Positions 15,856 through 25,562 of a stretch of 64,000 nucleotides of DNA are shown in pieces (position 1 is the stretch's first letter; each line of letters starts with the position of its first letter). The stretch comes from Lachnospiraceae bacterium V9D3004. GTDB lineage: Bacteria; Bacillota; Clostridia; Lachnospirales; Lachnospiraceae. The stretch is from the NCBI GenBank assembly GCA_000621985.1, contig JHWW01000009.1, positions 89,051 to 153,050 on the forward strand, in the 5' to 3' direction. The notes under the pieces were generated by a model. The model made no database searches. It saw nothing but the letters and a program-made list of their open reading frames with translations, and was not told the origin of the DNA. Both the position numbers and the translations under genes were made by a program.

Positions 15856-17232
15856 TTATCTCTTCTTGAAGATACGCTTAATGAAGTTGTAGAAGCCGAA
15901 GTTATATACGCCTCCGTCATGACCGCCGCCGCCGTTAGTACCGTCTGTTCCGCCCATTGTTTCAAGGTATACATGCGGTACATCATTATCTTCAAGTGTG
16001 TCATGATATTCTTTAGGGAACGTCTTAACAACAGTGTCGTTCTTACCCTTGAATATCATTACAAGCGTATCATCTCTATACTGATCATCAAGCTTGAAAT
16101 CCTGCGGCTCGAATAATCCCTTATCGGTTACTCCGTTATCAGTGAAATCAAGTATTCCCGGTGCCGGGCAAAATGCTCCGACGTAGCGGAAAGTATCCTG
16201 AAGTGAGAATCCAAGATGAAGCGTTACACGTCCACCCATTGAGAATCCGCAGATCGCAGTATTCTCTCTGTCCGGAAGTGTTGAATAATTCTCGTCAATA
16301 TAAGGCTTTAAGCACTCTTTGAAATCATTGAGGAAGTTGTTGTATCCTCTGTAATGTTCAACACTGAAGAATTCATTAGGTCCCTGACCATTATATTCAT
16401 TGGCGCAGCAGCTTGGGAATACAAGAATTGCTTCTTCTGCAACTCCCTCTGCTACAGCATTCCATAATACATTCTTAATGTCACCGTCGCCTGTCATCGA
16501 ATCCTGATTACCACCGATACCATGTGCAACATATATAACAGGATACTTCTTGGATTCATCATAATCCTTAGGAAGTGCCACATTGGCTTTTCTCATAACG
16601 ATTTCGCCTTCTTTGATAACTGTTGAAGGATAAGTAATGCTCTCCATTGTTCCTGCATTATCTCTGTTATTCGCTTTGAAATTACTGTCCTCAATTACAA
16701 AGTTATCATCATCAATGAATTCCTGAAGCGGAAGGAACTCCGACTCAGGTGCTTTTGTAGGCTCTGTTGTAGGCGCGATCGTAGGTGTCGTTGCAGGTGC
16801 TTTAGACGGTGCCTGTGTAGGAGCGGTTGAAGGTGCGGTTGATGCAGGTGCCTGTAAAGCACCATCAGTAGCAGACGGTGCAAGTTCCACTGCATTGACC
16901 GTTACCTTTACAGTACCGATCTTCTTAGTCTTTTTCTTGAATGTCTCTTTAACCGTAATTACAGCACCTCCTGCCTTCTTTGCCGTAATAACGCCTTTTG
17001 CAGACACTGCGGCAATTGCTTTCTTATTTGATGAGAACTTGAACTTTGCCTTTGCTCTCTTGCTCTTGAACTTGATCTTAGCTGATTGTCCGACTTTCAA
17101 TGTAACCGACTTTGTCTTGAGCACAGATTTTTTTGCAGCCTCAATCCTGTCTGTCTTACCAGGAGCGGCTGACATTGAAATAACCATAGCCGCTGCAAGT
17201 GTAATACTTAATGTTTTTCTTGAAATACTCAT
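15856..17232 (-). CDS. Secreted esterase with N-terminal Ig-like domain
   Basis: About 458 residues. A signal peptide (1-33) is followed by a lysine-rich Ig-like domain (38-122) with the KAIAAVSAKGVITAKKAG pattern of Big_2 folds, a Thr/Pro/Ala linker (125-172) and an alpha/beta-hydrolase domain of the esterase D/feruloyl esterase type (180-460). Nucleophile Ser is in ICGFSMGGRV (about 343); GKNDT supplies the acid and GGGGHDGGVYN the His. Such enzymes remove acyl or feruloyl groups from plant polysaccharides, which fits a gut or rumen fibre degrader, but the substrate is not proved. The GTG two codons upstream (17238) is an alternative start. Confidence 0.85.
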   Translation of the reverse strand: MSISRKTLSITLAAAMVISMSAAPGKTDRIEAAKKSVLKTKSVTLKVGQSAKIKFKSKRAKAKFKFSSNKKAIAAVSAKGVITAKKAGGAVITVKETFKKKTKKIGTVKVTVNAVELAPSATDGALQAPASTAPSTAPTQAPSKAPATTPTIAPTTEPTKAPESEFLPLQEFIDDDNFVIEDSNFKANNRDNAGTMESITYPSTVIKEGEIVMRKANVALPKDYDESKKYPVIYVAHGIGGNQDSMTGDGDIKNVLWNAVAEGVAEEAILVFPSCCANEYNGQGPNEFFSVEHYRGYNNFLNDFKECLKPYIDENYSTLPDRENTAICGFSMGGRVTLHLGFSLQDTFRYVGAFCPAPGILDFTDNGVTDKGLFEPQDFKLDDQYRDDTLVMIFKGKNDTVVKTFPKEYHDTLEDNDVPHVYLETMGGTDGTNGGGGHDGGVYNFGFYNFIKRIFKKR

Positions 17233-17351
17233 TGTCACTCATCCATCCCTTTATAATGTTGTAGTATTGATTATAGACACTCTCCAGCGTCTGCACACGG
17301 TTAATTATAATATTTTTAAAATGATTATACAAGACTATATTTATGATCATT

Positions 17352-18134
17352 TCATTTCACGAAGCACTCCGGCATCTCCTTAACGCCTCTTCCCCTGCAT
17401 ACGGCGGGTGTCGGACCGTTATAGGGTAATGGAGCACCTTCAAGATCCGTGATCGTGCATCCGGCCTCTGTTGCTATAAGAGCCGCTGCAGCGTAATCCC
17501 ACAGCTGCACTCGCATCTCAAAATAGAGATTGCATCTTCCCATTGCAACGCAGCACATATCCCATGCGGCAGTTCCGGAACGGCGAAGATCCACGCAAAG
17601 AGGCAGAAGCTTCTTCGCGATCTCGAACGTCTTTTCTCTAAGTTCAGGGTAGTACGGAGCGGTTCCGAATACAGCAAGCGAATCGGAAAGAGGTGTATCC
17701 GCCGATTCAATCGGTGATCCGTTCAGGTATGCGCCTTCACCGGCTATCGCCGATAGGAGCATGTCATCGTACGGATTGTAGACAACGCCCATATAAGGCC
17801 TTCCGTCCTTTAACAGCGCAACCGAAACAACAGAAGGACGGTACTCGAATATAAAGTTTGAAGTACCGTCGATAGGGTCAAGAACAAAGCAGTAACCGCT
17901 TTTCATCTTTGAAGTGAATACATCCTGACCGTCTTCTTCTCCTAGGAATGATGCATCCGGAAGTATCTCTTTCAGTCGAGCGATCAGAAATGCCTGAATC
18001 TTTTCGTCTGTCTCCGTACAGAAGTTGGCATGGCCCGATTTCTCCATGATCTTCGGTCTTTTTGCGGTTACCATTATATCACCGGCATAATGTGCGACCG
18101 TCTTTATTTTTTCTAACAATTCTATCTTGTTCAT
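17352..18134 (-). CDS. Inositol monophosphatase family protein
   Basis: 260 residues with the Li-sensitive Mg phosphatase motifs: GEEDGQD (about 66), LDPIDGTSNF (metal-binding DPxDGT) and the C-terminal WDYAAAALIATEAGC. Family members dephosphorylate myo-inositol phosphate, fructose bisphosphate or PAP; the actual substrate is not clear. It overlaps the upstream phosphoesterase gene by 4 bases, so both are co-translated. Confidence 0.9.
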   Translation of the reverse strand: MNKIELLEKIKTVAHYAGDIMVTAKRPKIMEKSGHANFCTETDEKIQAFLIARLKEILPDASFLGEEDGQDVFTSKMKSGYCFVLDPIDGTSNFIFEYRPSVVSVALLKDGRPYMGVVYNPYDDMLLSAIAGEGAYLNGSPIESADTPLSDSLAVFGTAPYYPELREKTFEIAKKLLPLCVDLRRSGTAAWDMCCVAMGRCNLYFEMRVQLWDYAAAALIATEAGCTITDLEGAPLPYNGPTPAVCRGRGVKEMPECFVK

Positions 18135-18580
18135 ATATTGATATTCCTTCTTTCAAAAGAGTATTCTCCATTTTCGATAGTAAGGATCGCATAGGTCGGG
18201 CAGGGATCGAATCTCGGTCTGCCGCAGGTTCCCGGATTGAACCATGTCTGTCCGTTGATCTTTTCTTCACTGTACCTGTGGATATGTCCATGAATTATAA
18301 TGTCGTATTCCGATATATCCCTGTTGATCCTTCCTTTGTCATGTATAATGAATATCTTCACGCCTTCACACTCAAAAGTATTGGTTTCCGGCAGTCCGTA
18401 TGCCCAGTAGATGTCACAGTTACCTTTCACGTATGTTATCGGGGCTATTTTTTTTAACTCATCCAAGGTTATTTTATCATCAAAATCCCCTGCGTGTATG
18501 ATATGGTCAACACCGCTTATGCCTGATATAAGCTCAGGCCGAGGATAACCGTGAGTATCCGATATTACAGCAATCTTCAT
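18131..18580 (-). CDS. YfcE/MJ0936-type metallophosphoesterase
   Basis: 149 residues. Two-metal calcineurin-like motifs are ISDTHG (8-13), HAGDFDD, KGNCD, HIHR and the FNPGTCGRPR segment near the end. Small proteins of this type act on phosphodiesters in vitro; the physiological substrate is unknown. Coupled to the inositol-phosphatase-like gene. Confidence 0.9.
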   Translation of the reverse strand: MKIAVISDTHGYPRPELISGISGVDHIIHAGDFDDKITLDELKKIAPITYVKGNCDIYWAYGLPETNTFECEGVKIFIIHDKGRINRDISEYDIIIHGHIHRYSEEKINGQTWFNPGTCGRPRFDPCPTYAILTIENGEYSFERRNINI

Positions 18581-18627
18581 GTTATTTTATGCTCCTTTCT
18601 TACGTCAGTCAAACTCTCCACACAACA

Positions 18628-18670
18628 TTTTAACCTTTTTACTTGGATTGGTAAAGTAAAAAGGTTAAAA
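18628..18670 (-). terminator. 15-bp perfect hairpin after bceB
   Basis: TTTTAACCTTTTTAC and its exact complement (18656-18670) enclose a 13-base loop. It begins 11 bases after the bceB stop, so it probably ends the bceAB transcript. The Ts belong to the stem itself. Confidence 0.6.
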
Positions 18671-18681
18671 ATCTGAAGCAA

Positions 18682-20706
18682 TTATGACACTATCCTGTAA
18701 TACACTCCCGATGTCACCTTATATACGATCATATAGAATATCCCACAGGATACTGCGCATATTCCGGCAACCAAAAGGAGGAACGGCATATTGAACAATC
18801 CGAAAAGCATAAGGAGCTTATTGACGATAGGAAGAACCATCGCGAGATGAACACAAGCCAGTATGATGGGAATAAGAAATACTGTGAGCATCTGTGAATT
18901 GATACTTTTCTTAATATCCCGTCCGGTCATGCCGACTTTCTGCATGATCTCGAATCTCGACTGATCTTCAAAACCTTCGGATATCTGTTTGTAATACATT
19001 ATCACAACACAGGATATAAGGAATACAATACTGAGCATTATCCCGAGGAAGAACAGGCCACCGTAAGTGCTTACAAAGTCGTCACGGTCTTCTTCCCTGC
19101 TGTCGCAGTAAAATGTGTCATACTTTTCTCCGTATTCATCTGCCAGATATTTCGACAGATCATTTGAGAGTGCTATCTGTTCATCCGAAGAAAGTCCGGT
19201 ATCAAACCTGGAATTCCAGTTCCACATTACGACAGAATATCCATCAATTTTATACTTCGAGAACAACAGAGCTGTATCATCAACATCATTTACAACCAGA
19301 TATGCCTGCACAAATATCGGAAGACTTGCAGTGGGATCGATATCCTCAAGTCTGTCATCAATCCTTTTTGTGATCTTGAATGTCACATCTTCTATAGTGA
19401 TCTCATCTCCAAATGCATCCTTCTTAGTTGTTCCGAGCATCGCCTCTCCGACAGGCAGAGTCTCATTTGATCCTGTCAGACGATTATAATCATCAATGTC
19501 AATAAAATGGATCATCGTCACATTATCATAATTGATGAATGCATTGGAATTCACTTCATCTACATCAATAACACCTGACTCTTTATACATATATCCGGCA
19601 ATGTCATATTCATAAAGAGCCTTAATATTGTCAAGGGAAGAACCTTTCTTTTCGGCATATTCTCTGACTGTCTTATCTAATTTTGCGGCGTTCTTCTTCA
19701 TATTACTGTCGCATCCGTATTTTGCAACATGTGCAACGATCTCGTTGGGATACTGAACCTTAAGACATTCTTCCGAACTGAAAAAGAGAGCTGCCGTCGA
19801 CGAGAGCATAACAAGGATCATTGTAAGCAGAATGCATATTGACGCTAGACTTGCTCCGTTCCTTTTCATTCTGTAGGTCATTGTTGAAACCGACACAAAA
19901 TGATTCGATCTATAATAATAATTCTTATTTTTCTTAAGCAGTTTGCAAAGGATCACGGAACCTGCTATAAGGAGCAGATATGTACCGATTATTACAAGTA
20001 TAACGGCTGCAAAAAACCACATAATGGCCGCTATCGGCTGCTGTATCATAAGAGCTATCGTATAGCCTGCGGCAAGTGCCGCTAATCCTATGAAGCCTAT
20101 AATATAATGGGATTTTGGAGGTTTTTCTCCTGCTTTTCCCGCCGTTACAAGGGCGATGGGACTCGAGAATCTGACATGTCTTATCGAATTAAGGAATATC
20201 AGGAAAAATATCGCGCCGTATATCATTATCGTTCGGATAACCGAATCCCCGGATATCGAAAAAGTATATCTTACGGGAACAGCGATCATTTTTGTCAATC
20301 CAAGCTCCGCAAACTTTGAAAGAGCTATTCCACATACAAGTCCTGTGATCACTGACACAGCCCATGTGATAATTATCTCAATAAAGATTATTCTTCCCAG
20401 ATTTCGCTTGTTCATGCCAAGAATACTGTATAATCCGAATTCTTTTTTTCTTCCCTTGATGATCGACGATTGTGTATAAAATAAAAATATTACGCTGAAT
20501 ATTGCCATTATATAAGTTCCGAACTGCATGAATACCGTGGCTGTCCTGCCACCTTTCATCGTATCAAGTATTCCGGAATAACCCAGAAAATGCATTATAT
20601 AAAACACAGCCACCATAAGTACACATGTGATGATAAAAGGCATATAAAGCCTTCTGTTCTTACGCATTCCGTCTGTTGCGATCTTAGTATATAATCCGAT
20701 CTTCAT
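18682..20706 (-). CDS. BceB-type ABC transporter permease
   Basis: 674 residues with about ten membrane helices and one large extracellular domain (about 310-530) between helices 7 and 8, the hallmark of BceB/FtsX-like peptide-sensing permeases. The first helices (about 15-60) and the KGRKKEFGLYSILGMNKRNLGRI cytoplasmic segment are typical. Together with the ATPase it removes or frees targets from antimicrobial peptides and acts as the sensor for the histidine kinase. The extracellular domain determines the peptide recognised and cannot be matched to one. Start overlaps the ATPase stop by one base (TGATG). Confidence 0.92.
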   Translation of the reverse strand: MKIGLYTKIATDGMRKNRRLYMPFIITCVLMVAVFYIMHFLGYSGILDTMKGGRTATVFMQFGTYIMAIFSVIFLFYTQSSIIKGRKKEFGLYSILGMNKRNLGRIIFIEIIITWAVSVITGLVCGIALSKFAELGLTKMIAVPVRYTFSISGDSVIRTIMIYGAIFFLIFLNSIRHVRFSSPIALVTAGKAGEKPPKSHYIIGFIGLAALAAGYTIALMIQQPIAAIMWFFAAVILVIIGTYLLLIAGSVILCKLLKKNKNYYYRSNHFVSVSTMTYRMKRNGASLASICILLTMILVMLSSTAALFFSSEECLKVQYPNEIVAHVAKYGCDSNMKKNAAKLDKTVREYAEKKGSSLDNIKALYEYDIAGYMYKESGVIDVDEVNSNAFINYDNVTMIHFIDIDDYNRLTGSNETLPVGEAMLGTTKKDAFGDEITIEDVTFKITKRIDDRLEDIDPTASLPIFVQAYLVVNDVDDTALLFSKYKIDGYSVVMWNWNSRFDTGLSSDEQIALSNDLSKYLADEYGEKYDTFYCDSREEDRDDFVSTYGGLFFLGIMLSIVFLISCVVIMYYKQISEGFEDQSRFEIMQKVGMTGRDIKKSINSQMLTVFLIPIILACVHLAMVLPIVNKLLMLFGLFNMPFLLLVAGICAVSCGIFYMIVYKVTSGVYYRIVS

Positions 20707-21470
20707 CAGTTCTCACCTCCGCCTCTTGCCATAAGCGTCAGCGTATCACTGATCTTTTCATACATCTCTCTGTCAGACGAATCGCCTTTGAATATCTGAT
20801 GAAATACCACTCCGTCATTTATAAAAAGTACTCTTGACGCATAACATGCTGCCTTAACCGAATGTGTTACCATAAGAACAGTCTGTCCAAGTCCGTTAAC
20901 CTTTCTGAACAGTTCAAGAAGCTCGTCGGAAGACTTGGAATCAAGTGCTCCCGTAGGCTCATCGGCAAGAATAATGCTGGGTTCGGTAATAAGAGCCCTT
21001 GCCACTGCTGCCCTCTGCTTCTGTCCGCCCGATACTTCATAAGGATATTTTTTGAGGAGATCCGCGATCCCAAGCGGTCCGACGATCGCATCAAGCCTCT
21101 CTTTCATATCTGTATGTTTCTTTCCCGCAAGTACCAGGGGAAGATATATATTATCTTCCAGCGAAAATGTATCAAGCAGATTAAAATCCTGGAATACATA
21201 TCCTATATTATCGCGTCTGAACTTAGCAATTTCCGATTCCTTTATTCTGCTTATGTTCTTTCCGTCAAGGATCACTTCTCCTTCAGTCGCCTTATCAAGT
21301 GCTGCAAGGATATTGAGCAATGTCGTCTTACCGCTTCCCGATTCACCCATTATCGCAACAAATTCACCTTTATCAACTGAAAAATTAACATCTTTAAGAG
21401 CTTCAACCATCATACCGCCAAAACGTGACTTATATACCTTTTTAACTCCGCTTGCTTTTAATATACACAT
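20706..21470 (-). CDS. BceA-type ABC transporter ATP-binding protein
   Basis: 254 residues. Walker A GESGSGKTT, Q-loop YVFQDFNLLD, signature VSGGQKQRAAVARAL, Walker B IILADEPTGALDSK and H-loop MVTHS are all intact. Forms a transporter with the BceB-like permease. It has its own promoter with a BceR-type operator in the 112-base gap upstream. Confidence 0.94.
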   Translation of the reverse strand: MCILKASGVKKVYKSRFGGMMVEALKDVNFSVDKGEFVAIMGESGSGKTTLLNILAALDKATEGEVILDGKNISRIKESEIAKFRRDNIGYVFQDFNLLDTFSLEDNIYLPLVLAGKKHTDMKERLDAIVGPLGIADLLKKYPYEVSGGQKQRAAVARALITEPSIILADEPTGALDSKSSDELLELFRKVNGLGQTVLMVTHSVKAACYASRVLFINDGVVFHQIFKGDSSDREMYEKISDTLTLMARGGGEN

Positions 21471-21508
21471 TTGTCAATACCTTCTTTCTTATTATTTTCA
21501 TCACACAC

Positions 21509-21572
21509 AGTATAACAATATAAGCAGACCCATTCCATTGAATCTGCTTACATATTTCTTACACATTTGTCA
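21509..21572 (-). promoter_or_regulatory. bceAB promoter with a BceR-type operator
   Basis: On the minus strand TGACA-aatg-TGTAA (21559-21572) fits the known BceR-like binding pattern TnACA-N4-TGTAA. A -10 element TATACT (21509-21514) lies 44 bases further on, with no recognisable -35, as expected for activator-dependent control. Between them an 8-bp inverted repeat (TAAGCAGA, 21521-21528 and 21543-21550) forms a possible second operator or hairpin. Confidence 0.7.
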
Positions 21573-21582
21573 CATTTAATTA

Positions 21583-22548
21583 TCATTCAATGCCTATCTT
21601 ATGCCTGGTAAGATCGACAGTGATCGTTGTTCCGGATCCGGGATCCGATTTTGCCGACAATGTATGCCCCAGATTATCTGCCACCCTTTTACACAGATAC
21701 AGTCCGATACCGCTTGCTTCCTTATCTTTCCTGCCGTTGAACCCGGTGTATCCTTTATCGAATATACGCGGCAGATCGGAAGCGCTTATTCCTATCCCTG
21801 TGTCCTCTATGGCGAGCACACCGGGAGTATCCATATATATTCTGATGCCGCCTTCCTGTGTATATTTTACAGCATTTGATATGACCTGTTCTATGATAAA
21901 TGCAAGCCATTTTTCATCGGTAAGCACCTTATATCCCGTCGGTTCATAATCAAGCTTTAACTTCTTTACGATAAATTCCCTTGAAAACTTCTTTACACTG
22001 TGACGAATTATATCATCCAGTTCATATTCCTTTATCACATAATCCGTGCTTTCGCTGTCAAGCCTTAGATAAGTAAGGACCATATCCACATATGCTTCTA
22101 TTCTGTTAAGATCACCGCTCATTCTCCTTGCAGACTCGGTATCTTCGAACTGCAGATTAAGCCTCATTGCCGCAATGGGCGTCTTGATCTGATGAGCCCA
22201 TACGGTGTAATACTCTATCATATTATTGTAATCTTCGGCGGAACATTTCTTCAGATCTTCCATGTCTTCGTTAAGTCTGTTTATAATATTCTGATAATCC
22301 TCTTCAACCGGATCGCATGTATCGGGATATTCTTCTCTCATTATCTTATTACGACGATCCGACATCATTATATATCCTGTAACCACCGCCACAAACATAA
22401 CGATCAGACTCAGAATAAGCGGATATAACACTACTATGGGTTTCACATCAAAAAGAAAATATGCCGAAGAATATATTCCGATAAGCATCACGTATACATG
22501 AAGATATCTGCAACGTGCTCTCAGATATTTTAAGAACGATCCCATCAC
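21583..22548 (-). CDS. BceS-type intramembrane-sensing histidine kinase
   Basis: 321 residues. Two membrane helices near the N-terminus (about 17-33 and 38-62) are joined by a very short outside loop and no sensor domain, typical of BceS kinases that read the transporter's state. The phosphoacceptor His is in VWAHQIKTPIAAMR (about 129); ATP-binding N and G boxes are present (IEQVISNAVKYT, IEDTGIGIS, GIGLYLCKRVA). Stop and start overlap by one base with the regulator gene. Confidence 0.93.
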   Translation of the reverse strand: MMGSFLKYLRARCRYLHVYVMLIGIYSSAYFLFDVKPIVVLYPLILSLIVMFVAVVTGYIMMSDRRNKIMREEYPDTCDPVEEDYQNIINRLNEDMEDLKKCSAEDYNNMIEYYTVWAHQIKTPIAAMRLNLQFEDTESARRMSGDLNRIEAYVDMVLTYLRLDSESTDYVIKEYELDDIIRHSVKKFSREFIVKKLKLDYEPTGYKVLTDEKWLAFIIEQVISNAVKYTQEGGIRIYMDTPGVLAIEDTGIGISASDLPRIFDKGYTGFNGRKDKEASGIGLYLCKRVADNLGHTLSAKSDPGSGTTITVDLTRHKIGIE

Positions 22549-23222
22549 TAAGCCTCCAATATGTAACCGACTCCGAATTTTGTTCTGATCAGATCCTTAA
22601 GTCCTGCTGCTTCAAGAGTCTTTCTGAGTCTTCCCACATTAACCGTAAGTGTATTCTCATCCACAAAACTGTCTGTCTCCCAGAGAACTTCCATGAGTTT
22701 TTCCCTACTCACAACCTTGTTCTTATTCTGCATGAGGGTTAGGAGTATCCGGTATTCATTTCTTGAAAGCTCGATCTTTACTCCGTTATACATAAGTGTA
22801 TTATCATTAGTATTAAGCACCGCTCCCGCCGCCTGCAGGTTGAATGAAGACTGATTGAATTCGTAAGTTCTTCTGAGAAGTGCCTGTACTTTTGCGATCA
22901 GAACACTCTGATCGAAAGGCTTCGGTATGAAATCATCAGCCCCCATATTCATTGCCATTATGATATTCATATTGTCGGTTGCGGAAGATATGAAAATGAT
23001 GGGCACCGAACTGGTCTTTCTGATCTCCTGACACCAGTGATAACCTCCCATATACGGAAGCGTAATATCAAGAATAACAAGTTCAGGTTCATAATCCCTG
23101 AATTCTTCCACTACATATCTGAAGTCACTTACGGCGCGAACGTCCATTCCCCATCCCTTTAAGACGTCTGTTATTCCGTCAACAATGCCCTTATCATCCT
23201 CGACGACATATATTTTATACAT
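22548..23222 (-). CDS. BceR-type OmpR-family response regulator
   Basis: 224 residues. Receiver domain with the phospho-acceptor Asp in VILDITLPYMGGY and a winged-helix DNA-binding domain (about 125-224, ending TKFGVGYILEA). It likely activates the bceAB promoter at 21509-21572. Its ATG lies inside the last codons of murE (8-base overlap) and its ribosome binding site AAGGAGAT is within murE, so translation of the two is coupled. Confidence 0.93.
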   Translation of the reverse strand: MYKIYVVEDDKGIVDGITDVLKGWGMDVRAVSDFRYVVEEFRDYEPELVILDITLPYMGGYHWCQEIRKTSSVPIIFISSATDNMNIIMAMNMGADDFIPKPFDQSVLIAKVQALLRRTYEFNQSSFNLQAAGAVLNTNDNTLMYNGVKIELSRNEYRILLTLMQNKNKVVSREKLMEVLWETDSFVDENTLTVNVGRLRKTLEAAGLKDLIRTKFGVGYILEA

Positions 23223-24684
23223 TAAAATATCTCCTTGCGGCCTCTTTCACCGCTTCTCTCTCATCATAATGATACTTAACGCCTTTTATCTCCTGATACT
23301 GTTCATGACCTTTGCCAAGAAGCAGGATGATATCGCCCGTGACAGCCTGTCTCATCGCATATTCGATCGCATCAACCCTGTCAGGCACTTCAACATATGC
23401 TCCGTTATGCTTTGCAAGGCCAACCTTGATATCGTTATTGATCGATTCGATCTCTTCATTTCGCGGATTGTCACAGGTAAGAACCGAGAGATCCCCGTAT
23501 TCGCCTGTCACTTCTCCCATTGCATATCTTCTAAGTTTTGAACGGTTTCCTCCTCCGCCGTATACACATATAATGTGTGCGGGATCGTATTCTTTTAACG
23601 TCTCCATGACACTCTTCGTACTTACTTCGTTATGAGCGTAATCTATGATCACCGAGAACTTATCGGATACATTAACAAGCTCCACTCTTCCGGGAACGCG
23701 AACCGAAGGAAGGCTCTTTTTGATCGTCTCCCAGTCTATTCCAAGCACTGTGCACACGGATATTGCGGCAAGAGCATTATATGCGTTGAACACACCCGGA
23801 AGCTCCAGCCTTACATTGCCGTTAACAAGTCCTTCAATGTCAAATGATACGCCAAGAAGCCCCTTTTCGGACCATTTTTCAACATCATGGGCATATATAT
23901 CGGCCTCAGCTGTCATACCGAATGTTACAATGCGTTCACATCCGGCCTCTTTAATGAATATATCAGCTGTATCGTCATCCATATTGAATATTCCCGTATC
24001 GCACTGTGTGAAAAGCATCTGTTTGCACTGCCTGTATTCTTCAAGCGTTGCGTGCTCACCGTCGGCTATATGATCCGGCGAGAAATTAGTGAACAGTGCC
24101 ACATCAAATTGAATTCCCGCAGTTCTTGACATCTTAAGCGCCTGTGAGGAAACCTCCATGACTACATATTCACATCCGTCGTCTGCCATCTTTTTGAATA
24201 ATTCATGTATTATATACGATTCAGGTGTTGTAAGACCGGTAGTTACTGTCTTATCAAGCCATGCAGCCCCGACCGTGCCGATTATTCCGCAATGAGCACC
24301 TGAATGTTCGATTATATTCTTTACCATATAAGCTGTGGAAGTTTTGCCCTTGGTTCCGGTAATTCCTATTACTTTAAGCCTTTTTGCAGGATTGTTAAAA
24401 TATATCGCTGACATACATGCAAGAGCTTTTCTTGTAGATTTTACCAGAATCTGGGTAACATTTCCATCTACCTCAACCTCATGCTCCACAATAAGTGCCA
24501 CAGCACCTTTATTTACTGCATCACCCGCATATGAATGTCCGTCGGTTATCACTCCGTCAATGCAAAAAAAAGCGGTACCTTCAGTCACCTTCCTTGAATC
24601 ATATATAAGGTCGGCAATCTCGGTATCCGCACTTCCGCTTATACATCTGTAATCTGTTCCTTTAAGTAGATCTCTTAATAACAT
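23215..24684 (-). CDS. murE: UDP-MurNAc-tripeptide synthetase MurE (meso-DAP adding)
   Basis: 489 residues. ATP motif GITGTKGKTSTAY, carbamylated-lysine region, and the DNPRNEE motif that specifies meso-diaminopimelate are visible. Adds meso-DAP to UDP-MurNAc-L-Ala-D-Glu in the cytoplasm. Start ATG at 24684 follows GGGAGG at 7 bases; an upstream GTG (24699) lies in that binding site and is unlikely. The preceding gene, dapF, makes the meso-DAP substrate and ends 3 bases before this start, so the pair forms a substrate-supply operon. Confidence 0.94.
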   Translation of the reverse strand: MLLRDLLKGTDYRCISGSADTEIADLIYDSRKVTEGTAFFCIDGVITDGHSYAGDAVNKGAVALIVEHEVEVDGNVTQILVKSTRKALACMSAIYFNNPAKRLKVIGITGTKGKTSTAYMVKNIIEHSGAHCGIIGTVGAAWLDKTVTTGLTTPESYIIHELFKKMADDGCEYVVMEVSSQALKMSRTAGIQFDVALFTNFSPDHIADGEHATLEEYRQCKQMLFTQCDTGIFNMDDDTADIFIKEAGCERIVTFGMTAEADIYAHDVEKWSEKGLLGVSFDIEGLVNGNVRLELPGVFNAYNALAAISVCTVLGIDWETIKKSLPSVRVPGRVELVNVSDKFSVIIDYAHNEVSTKSVMETLKEYDPAHIICVYGGGGNRSKLRRYAMGEVTGEYGDLSVLTCDNPRNEEIESINNDIKVGLAKHNGAYVEVPDRVDAIEYAMRQAVTGDIILLLGKGHEQYQEIKGVKYHYDEREAVKEAARRYFNV

Positions 24685-24686
24685 TA

Positions 24687-25541
24687 TCATTCCTCCCACA
24701 CCGAAGATATGTCTATCTCTGCTTCAAATACAGTATTGGACACTCCGGTCATATACATATGGTTGTCCTCTTCTCTCCAGTCTATGTCGAGAATTCCCCC
24801 GATCTGTTCTACGGACACCTTGCGGTCACACCTTCCGGTAAGCACACCCGCAACGACCGCCGTGCAGCAGCCAGTTCCGCATCCTATAGTTTCACCGGTT
24901 CCTCTCTCCCATTCTCTTATCTTAATATATTCTCTGTTAACAAGTTCGGCAAATGTTACGTTAGTCTTATTCGGGAACAATGATGTCATATATTCAAGTT
25001 CCCTGCCGTATCCGTGAACATCAAACCCAGCCGTATCATCAATAAATGCCACGCAGTGAGGATTCCCCCATGATACTGCTGTGATCCCAAGTGTGATATC
25101 CTTAACCTTCACCGGCTGTTCAATAAATTCGGGCATATCGGTGACAACCGGAATCTTTTTCGTGTCAAGTACCGGTTCACCGATATCCGCTCTTATGTTA
25201 ACTGCTTTATCATTTTCAATAAAAAGCCAAAGATGCTTCATGCCTCCAAGCGTCTCGATCATAAGCTCGGTCTTATATGTAAGCTTGTGATCATACACAT
25301 ATTTTCCGACACTTCTAAGTGCATTACCGCACATCTCACCTTCGGAACCGTCGGGATTGAACATGCGCATACGGAAATCTCCCTTATCTGAAGGACATAT
25401 AAGAACCATGCCATCCGAACCTATCGCAAAATGCCTGTCAGATACGTATCTGGCAAGCGCCGGCAGATTGGGAAGCTCCTGATTGATCGCATCTATATAC
25501 ACATAATCATTGCCGTAAGCCTGCATCTTCGTAAATCGCAC
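24687..25541 (-). CDS. dapF: Diaminopimelate epimerase DapF
   Basis: 284 residues of PLP-independent epimerase. Catalytic cysteines are in EMCGNALR (first half) and GCGTGCCTAVV (second half). Converts L,L- to meso-diaminopimelate for wall and lysine synthesis. Starts with GTG preceded by CAGGAGG. Followed immediately by murE. Confidence 0.94.
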   Translation of the reverse strand: MRFTKMQAYGNDYVYIDAINQELPNLPALARYVSDRHFAIGSDGMVLICPSDKGDFRMRMFNPDGSEGEMCGNALRSVGKYVYDHKLTYKTELMIETLGGMKHLWLFIENDKAVNIRADIGEPVLDTKKIPVVTDMPEFIEQPVKVKDITLGITAVSWGNPHCVAFIDDTAGFDVHGYGRELEYMTSLFPNKTNVTFAELVNREYIKIREWERGTGETIGCGTGCCTAVVAGVLTGRCDRKVSVEQIGGILDIDWREEDNHMYMTGVSNTVFEAEIDISSVWEE

Positions 25542-25562
25542 GTTACAAAACCTCCTGTAATG

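Noticed and set aside
18628..18670. Insertion-sequence terminal repeat
   Set aside because: The 15-bp inverted repeat encloses only 13 bases and sits just after bceB, as a hairpin terminator would. No transposase or target duplication is seen.
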